Shown piece after piece: positions 5,101 to 8,830 of a DNA stretch of 8,830 nucleotides. How positions within the stretch are numbered: position 1 is the stretch's first letter; each line of letters opens with the position of its first letter. Made by a program: the position numbers and the translations under genes. Origin of the DNA: Spirochaetaceae bacterium (GTDB taxonomy: Bacteria > Spirochaetota > Spirochaetia > Treponematales > Breznakiellaceae); the NCBI GenBank assembly GCA_031267955.1, contig JAIRYB010000086.1, positions 1 through 8,830 of the forward strand. The letters run 5' to 3'. Below the pieces are notes generated by a model. The model was not told where the DNA came from and did not search any database. It saw nothing but the letters and a program-made list of their open reading frames with translations.

Positions 5101-7839
5101 TTATGCCTTTAGTTTCGCAAGCCCGGCTTTGACTTTTTCAGGAAGCGCGGGAATTTCCGTGATCCGCACGCCGCACGCCTGGTAAATGGCGTTCAGGACA
5201 GCGGGATGGGACGCGCAGAGGGGCACCTCGCCGACGCCGGACGCGCCGTAGGGGCCGCTGGGCCTGGGCACCTCGGCGTACTCGATGACAAAGTCATCGG
5301 GGATGTCCTCGATCATCGGGAGGCCGCAGCCCGCCAGGGTGGTGTGCTTTTTCAGATCCTCAAAATCCTCGGTCAGCGCGAGGCCTATGCCCTGGGCTAT
5401 GCCGCCGTAAATCTGGCCGTCAACCACGGATTTATTGATCACCTTGCCCACGTCGGCAATAGTGTAGAAGGAAATTACCTTTACCTTGCCGGTCTCGGTG
5501 TCCACCTCGACAGTGGGCATGAAAAGCTCGTACATATAGTTGGAGAAAGGCGCGCCCTGGCCTGTTTCCATATCGCAGTTGGAACACATGTCCGCGACCC
5601 AGCTCCCGTCGTACTTTACGGGGATATTTCCGGCGCTCATCTCGTCGTAGGTCCGGTAAGTCCCATCCGGTTTTTTCATGGCGTTGAGCAGCGCCTCGCT
5701 GGCGACGCGGATGGCGTTGCCGGTCACCACGTTGGAGCGGCTGCCGCCTGCCGGCCCTGAATTGGGGGTAAAGGCCATGTCGTTCATAATCAGGATAATA
5801 TCCTCGGGCTTGACACCCGCGTGGCGCAGGGTTTCGTGGGCCATGGTAAGGGTACCGATGTCGGCGCCCTGCCCGTGATCCTCCCAGCTTGACCAGACTT
5901 TTACCTTCCCGCCGGGCTGCAGTTCCACACTAGCGGCAGATGCGTCCGGGCCGTCAAGCCCGCAGCCGTACACGCCGATGGCGAGGCCTACGCCGTTTTT
6001 GTACTTGCCGCCTTTGGCGTTCAGCTCCTTTACCCGCTCCTTCTCCGCGTAGTATTTGGGCTTCAGGGTATCCATCATGCCGGGCAGGGAGAATACCTCC
6101 GGAACCTGGCCGGTAATATTGGTACAGCCTTCGCGGTAAACATTCCGGTAGCGGATCTCGAAAGGATCAAGCCCGGCCTTTTCCGCCAGAATATCCATAA
6201 GGATTTCCGAACCCAGCTCCGCTTCCGGCGCGCCGTAACCCCGGAACGCGGAACCCCAGGCGTGGTTGGTAGCCACCGTGTAATTCTCCGAACGGATATT
6301 CGGCACATCGTAGCCGGCCAGATGGTACTGGGCGAGCCGCAGGGTAAGAAGATCGCCGAATTCCGAATACGGCCCGTGGTCGAGTATATTTTTCCCTTCC
6401 AGGGCCAGCACCTTGCCGTCCTTGTCCGCCGCGACTTTCAGGTTCATGAAAGTGGGGGACCGCTTCCCGGTATAGGTTATCTGCTGGCGCATATCGTACA
6501 CCAGGGACACGGGCCGGTTGTCGCAGGCAAGGCAGGCGACCCCTACCAGGGCTTCCATGGTTGGGGAGAATTTGTACCCGAAAGTGCCGCCGGCCGGATT
6601 CTGCACCAGCCTGAGCTTTTCAAGCTCAATCCCGATTCCGGGGGCGATCATGGCGGCGTGCAGGTGGATGGCGATTGATTTGGAATGGATGGCCAGGCGG
6701 CCTTCCTCGTCGATATAGGCCTGCCCGCAGTCCGGCTCCAGGGGAAGGTGGGGCTGCCTTGAGCAGTAGGAGTGAACCTCGGCGGTAAAGGGGGCCTTTG
6801 CCATAATGTCCGCCGTTTCGCCGCCCTTCTTGTTGTCGATCCGGAAGTACACATTGGGCGTTCCGGGATGGATCTCGATAGCGTCATCGGCCATGGCGGC
6901 GGGGGCGCTCATATAGGCCGGGAGCAGTTCCAGGTCGACCTTGACCTTTTTAGCCGCGGCCTTCGCCTGTTCCACCGTATCGGCGGCGACAATGGCGATA
7001 GCGTCCCCGTACTGGAACACCTTTTCGTCGCAAAGAATGGGGCGGTCCCAGCCGTCTCCCTTGTTGGTGGGAAAGGTGATAAGCCCGGTGATGCGGTTCC
7101 GGCCCTTGACATCCTTGTGGGTCACGACCTTGTAGACGCCGGGCATCTTTTCCGCCTCGCCCGTATCGATGCCCTTGATCTTCGCGTGGGAAACTTCCGC
7201 CTGGACCAGGGCCAGGTGCAATGTCCCGGAGGGCATCTTCAGGGCGAGATCCGCGCCGAAGTCCCACTTTCCGGTTACCTTCGCCTTGGCGGAGGGGCGG
7301 TGGTAATAGGTCCCGGTGATCTTATTGCCTACCGGCTTAAAGAGCAGATCCTCTTTCAGCATTTCCCCCCGCAGGACCTTTGCCGCGTCCATGACCGCGT
7401 CTACCAGGGGCTTGTAGCCCGTGCAGCGGCAGGCGTTCCGGTGCTGCTGGAACCACTTCCGCACCTCGTCCCGGGTAGGGGCGGCGTTTTCCGCCAGAAG
7501 CTGTTTCGCGGACATGATAAAGCCCGGCGAGCAGAACCCGCACTGGGCGCAGCCGTGGCCCATCCAGGCAAGCTGGAGCGGGTGCAGATTTTCCGGGGTG
7601 CCGATACCCTCGATTGTTTCAATTACCGCCCCGTCCTTGACAGCGCGGATCTTCCTGGCGCAGGCGCGGACCACCTGCCCGTCAAGAATAACGGAACAGG
7701 CCCCGCACTGGCCGTTGCCGCAGCCGATCTTGCAGCCGGTCAGCATAAGCTGTTTCCGCAACACCTCGGCCAGCGTAGAATCGCCGTCAACTACCAGCGT
7801 CCTGGACAAGCCGTTTACCGTTAGTACTTTCTTCTCCAT
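5101..7839 (-). CDS. mop: Molybdopterin-dependent aldehyde oxidoreductase, Mop-like
   Basis: A 912-aa one-chain molybdenum hydroxylase of the xanthine oxidase family. It resembles Desulfovibrio gigas aldehyde oxidoreductase (Mop, 907 aa, from memory) along its whole length. The plant-type [2Fe-2S] cluster uses C40, C45, C48 and C60. The helical [2Fe-2S] domain uses C100, C103, C137 and C139 (NACRCTGYKPL). Both sets fall at the same residue numbers that I recall for Mop. Molybdenum-cofactor domains follow from about residue 190, with GGTFGYKFSP at about 417, AFRGYGAP at about 530, and the catalytic glutamate in GASGVGEVPL at about 871. There is no FAD domain, so electrons must leave to a partner (flavodoxin in D. 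gigas, or the 774-aa neighbour here). It oxidises aldehydes to acids using water. The true substrate is not shown by the sequence, and a purine or N-heterocycle is possible. ATG 7839 has a GGGGGAT ribosome-binding tract. A strong terminator follows the gene. Confidence 0.93.
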   Translation of the reverse strand: MEKKVLTVNGLSRTLVVDGDSTLAEVLRKQLMLTGCKIGCGNGQCGACSVILDGQVVRACARKIRAVKDGAVIETIEGIGTPENLHPLQLAWMGHGCAQCGFCSPGFIMSAKQLLAENAAPTRDEVRKWFQQHRNACRCTGYKPLVDAVMDAAKVLRGEMLKEDLLFKPVGNKITGTYYHRPSAKAKVTGKWDFGADLALKMPSGTLHLALVQAEVSHAKIKGIDTGEAEKMPGVYKVVTHKDVKGRNRITGLITFPTNKGDGWDRPILCDEKVFQYGDAIAIVAADTVEQAKAAAKKVKVDLELLPAYMSAPAAMADDAIEIHPGTPNVYFRIDNKKGGETADIMAKAPFTAEVHSYCSRQPHLPLEPDCGQAYIDEEGRLAIHSKSIAIHLHAAMIAPGIGIELEKLRLVQNPAGGTFGYKFSPTMEALVGVACLACDNRPVSLVYDMRQQITYTGKRSPTFMNLKVAADKDGKVLALEGKNILDHGPYSEFGDLLTLRLAQYHLAGYDVPNIRSENYTVATNHAWGSAFRGYGAPEAELGSEILMDILAEKAGLDPFEIRYRNVYREGCTNITGQVPEVFSLPGMMDTLKPKYYAEKERVKELNAKGGKYKNGVGLAIGVYGCGLDGPDASAASVELQPGGKVKVWSSWEDHGQGADIGTLTMAHETLRHAGVKPEDIILIMNDMAFTPNSGPAGGSRSNVVTGNAIRVASEALLNAMKKPDGTYRTYDEMSAGNIPVKYDGSWVADMCSNCDMETGQGAPFSNYMYELFMPTVEVDTETGKVKVISFYTIADVGKVINKSVVDGQIYGGIAQGIGLALTEDFEDLKKHTTLAGCGLPMIEDIPDDFVIEYAEVPRPSGPYGASGVGEVPLCASHPAVLNAIYQACGVRITEIPALPEKVKAGLAKLKA

Positions 7840-7889
7840 TCTTAATGATCCCCCTATTAGAGTTTTGCCCGGAAACCTTCCGCGGCCCG

Positions 7890-8261
7890 CTACGCCCCTT
7901 CTTTACAGCGAGGAGTATCCTGTCCATATCCCCGAAGATCCCGCATCTTTTTCAGCGCCGCCTCGGACAAAAACACAAGCTGGGCCGCTTCGCCCGCCAT
8001 GTTCTCCCCGATAAGCCGGATTCCGTTGTCGTTTTCGTCGAATTCCAGCTCCAGATAGCGCCTGAACAATCTGCCGGATTCGGTATCCAAAACTTCAACC
8101 ACAAGGTTAGGGGCAGAAATATGATCGAAAGACAAATCCTTTGATAATTTTTCGCAAAGCCCGTCAAACAAACGGCGTAAAAGCGTGGAAGCGTTGGCGC
8201 GGCCTTGCAGATGCCCCGCAAGTTCCGATATGGCCTGGTCGATAGTGGTTTCCGTATCCAT
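7890..8261 (-). CDS. Hypothetical protein, 123 aa
   Basis: I do not recognise this protein. It is soluble and mildly acidic, without signal peptide, membrane segment or metal-binding cysteine cluster (only two cysteines). The first half (about 5-50) looks helical (TIDQAISELAGHLQGR, LLRRLFDGLCEKLSKDL). The centre looks like beta strands (PNLVVEVLDTESGRLF, RYLELEFDENDNGIRLIG), and a short helix follows (LSEAALKKMRDLRG). The gene ends 50 nt before the aldehyde oxidoreductase start on the same strand, so it may be the first gene of that transcript. No Shine-Dalgarno precedes ATG 8261, while a -10-like TAAAAT lies only 12 nt upstream. This would suit a leaderless message. Coding status is likely from length and composition, but is not proven by homology. 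Confidence 0.65.
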   Translation of the reverse strand: MDTETTIDQAISELAGHLQGRANASTLLRRLFDGLCEKLSKDLSFDHISAPNLVVEVLDTESGRLFRRYLELEFDENDNGIRLIGENMAGEAAQLVFLSEAALKKMRDLRGYGQDTPRCKEGA

Positions 8262-8273
8262 TGGTATTGTGTT

Positions 8274-8303
8274 ATTTTACGGCTATTATTAAAACCAACG
8301 CAA
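8274..8303 (-). promoter_or_regulatory. Candidate promoter for the 123-aa gene (and possibly the aldehyde oxidoreductase)
   Basis: The minus strand has TTGCGT (8303-8298), an 18-bp spacer and TAAAAT (8279-8274). The -10 matches five of six sigma-70 consensus bases, but the -35 only three. Transcription would start near 8267, just before ATG 8261. An alternative -35, TTGAGA, lies further upstream but pairs with a poorer -10. No better promoter was found between here and the Mop-like gene. Confidence 0.35.
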
Positions 8304-8366
8304 CTTGTTTCTCAAAAACAGACGTGAAGGAGGGAAACGCCTCGGCATCGTGTTTTTCCGGGCGCA

Positions 8367-8381
8367 TCCGGCTCTGCCGGA
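8367..8381. repeat. Hairpin TCCGGC-tct-GCCGGA
   Basis: A perfect 6-bp stem with a 3-nt loop, the first of three adjacent palindromes. No T-run follows on either strand, so a terminator role is unlikely. Confidence 0.6.
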
Positions 8382-8396
8382 CCGGGCTTTCCGCTT

Positions 8397-8428
8397 GTAT
8401 CTTTTTTGCCGGAGGCAAAAAAGGATAC
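8397..8428. repeat. Long hairpin GTATC-T6-GCC / GGC-A6-GGATAC
   Basis: A 14-bp stem with a single bulged G and a GGA loop. The T-run comes before the GC core on both strands, so it is not an intrinsic terminator in either direction. The sequence GCGGTATCCTTTTTTGCC, read on the minus strand, resembles a palindromic repeat that I have the impression of having seen dispersed in other bacterial genomes. That impression cannot be verified here. Confidence 0.6.
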
Positions 8429-8454
8429 CGCTCCAATCCCTTGCGCGGATCTAT

Positions 8455-8479
8455 TGGGGCCGGCGTCCTGCCGGCCCCA
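8455..8479. repeat. Perfect hairpin TGGGGCCGGC-gtcct-GCCGGCCCCA
   Basis: A perfect 10-bp, very GC-rich stem with a 5-nt loop, and no following T-run on either strand. It sits 26 bp from the preceding hairpin. It could be part of the same dispersed element, or a transcript-stabilising or Rho-related structure. Confidence 0.65.
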
Positions 8480-8576
8480 GGGACGAAGGAGTAAAAAAAG
8501 AAAGGAAATATCGGGGTCCGCGAACCGGACGCTGATTTTCGCGAATTATCCGGATAAAGTAGCGGTACCCGACGCC

Positions 8577-8605
8577 TTGATCGTCCGGCGGAAAAAATTT
8601 AAACT
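8577..8605 (+). promoter_or_regulatory. Candidate promoter for tRNA-Arg
   Basis: TTGATC (8577-8582) and TAAACT (8600-8605) are spaced by exactly 17 bp, each matching four of six sigma-70 consensus bases. A start near 8612 would give a short leader before the tRNA at 8627. The evidence is modest. Confidence 0.4.
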
Positions 8606-8626
8606 GGCTTCACAGCCCGTAAAAAC

Positions 8627-8698
8627 GGCCCTATAGCTCAATGGATAGAGCTCAGGACTTCTAATCCTGCTATGATGGTTCGATTCCGTCTAGGGTCA
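8627..8698 (+). tRNA. tRNA-Arg (anticodon TCT)
   Basis: A full cloverleaf can be drawn. The acceptor stem pairs GGCCCTA with TAGGGTC (8691-8697, one G.T). The D stem is GCTC/GAGC. The anticodon stem CAGGA/TCCTG holds the loop CTTCTAA with TCT at 8660-8662, reading AGA arginine codons. The variable region is CTAT. The T arm is GATGG-TTCGATT-CCGTC. The discriminator is A8698, and the genomic bases after it are TGG, so the CCA end is not encoded and must be added enzymatically. The intact gene shows no flanking direct repeat that would mark it as an integration site. Confidence 0.95.
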
Positions 8699-8830
8699 TG
8701 GCATCCTGCGTATCCCGGCGATTTTTGGCGTTTCACGCGCGAAAACGGCAGTTCCGCAGCCATTCCCCCGCTTGTCCGGAGGGCCGGCGTCAAAGAACGC
8801 ACTTAAATATCCCGCGAAAAGGCGGCGGCT
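8699..8830. other. Right-edge stretch, nothing identified
   Basis: These 132 bases after the tRNA contain no recognisable gene, terminator or repeat. A minus-strand frame is open to the window edge, but it stops inside the tRNA 3' end and has no recognisable protein sequence. Confidence 0.5.

Larger units (their letters stand above)
8262..8626. other. Gene-free stretch with palindromic repeats
   Basis: No convincing coding frame occurs in these 365 bases. The short open frames present are low-quality and run through the hairpins. The part from about 8340 to 8480 contains three strong inverted repeats in a row, each listed separately, and the part from about 8570 contains a tRNA promoter candidate. 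The rest shows nothing that I can name. Confidence 0.6.

Noticed and set aside
6772..7824. 350-codon plus-strand open frame opposite the aldehyde oxidoreductase gene
   Set aside because: It lies wholly inside a clearly conserved gene on the other strand, and its translation has no recognisable domain. It results from GC-rich codon bias.
7421..8014. 197-codon plus-strand frame spanning the junction of two minus-strand genes
   Set aside because: It overlaps the conserved Fe-S domain of the Mop-like gene, is rich in Ser/Pro/Thr, and has no recognisable features.
8397..8428. T6-GCC...GGC-A6 hairpin as a bidirectional terminator
   Set aside because: On both strands the T-run precedes the GC core rather than following the stem, so it lacks the U-tract of an intrinsic terminator.
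8261..8494. 77-codon plus-strand open frame in the gene-free stretch
   Set aside because: It runs through two strong hairpins and its composition is not protein-like. No ribosome-binding site was seen.
8627..8698. tRNA-Arg as an attachment site for an integrated element
   Set aside because: No integrase gene and no repeat of the tRNA 3' end was seen in the window. The insertion sequence at the left is unrelated to it.
8696..8830. Minus-strand frame open to the right edge
   Set aside because: It stops inside the tRNA 3' end, spans only about 44 codons, and has no recognisable sequence, so it is probably chance.

Overview
The window looks like a chromosomal segment from an anaerobic bacterium. 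The main block, about 2.0 to 7.8 kb on the minus strand, is a molybdenum-hydroxylase locus. Its organisation resembles the one I recall from Desulfovibrio vulgaris around DVU_1554-DVU_1559. The host is uncertain. GC content is high, the tRNA gene does not encode its CCA end, and Fe-S and radical SAM enzymes dominate. These traits fit an anaerobic spirochaete (termite-gut Treponema-like) or a sulfate reducer-like anaerobe, and nothing here settles which.

Layout, from the right edge and following transcription leftward on the minus strand. A tRNA-Arg(TCT) gene lies on the plus strand at 8627-8698, with a weak promoter candidate in front of it. Between it and the first protein gene is about 365 bp without a convincing gene, containing three strong inverted repeats that look like a dispersed palindromic element. 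Next come a 123-aa orphan gene (7890-8261) and a 912-aa aldehyde oxidoreductase closely resembling Desulfovibrio gigas Mop (5101-7839). An intrinsic terminator follows (5048-5088). After it come four tightly packed genes: a 774-aa flavin/Fe-S/CCG-domain protein (2697-5021), a 71-aa CxxC/CxxC redox protein (2467-2682), a 140-aa C_GCAxxG_C_C protein (2043-2465), and a 473-aa radical SAM protein (617-2038). The left end (1 to about 616) is the 5' part of an insertion sequence. It carries a transposase gene truncated by the window edge, three direct repeats and an RBS-covering hairpin. None of these features disrupts the radical SAM reading frame, but the element abuts its 3' end.

How the genes may work together: the Mo hydroxylase has two [2Fe-2S] clusters and no FAD subunit of its own, so it needs an external electron partner. 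The 774-aa protein has ferredoxin-like clusters, a flavin-type Rossmann motif and two complete HdrB-type CCG motifs, and is the obvious candidate. The 71-aa, 140-aa and radical SAM proteins are small-redox and maturation-type partners that recur with this enzyme. Their biochemical roles are unknown to me, which makes this an under-described redox/maturation module rather than an ordinary aldehyde oxidase operon. Two things stand out. The methyltransferase gene that I recall between the 71-aa and 140-aa homologues is absent here. The insertion sequence sits where further accessory genes (nucleotidyltransferase, XdhC-like, CoA ligase) would be expected.
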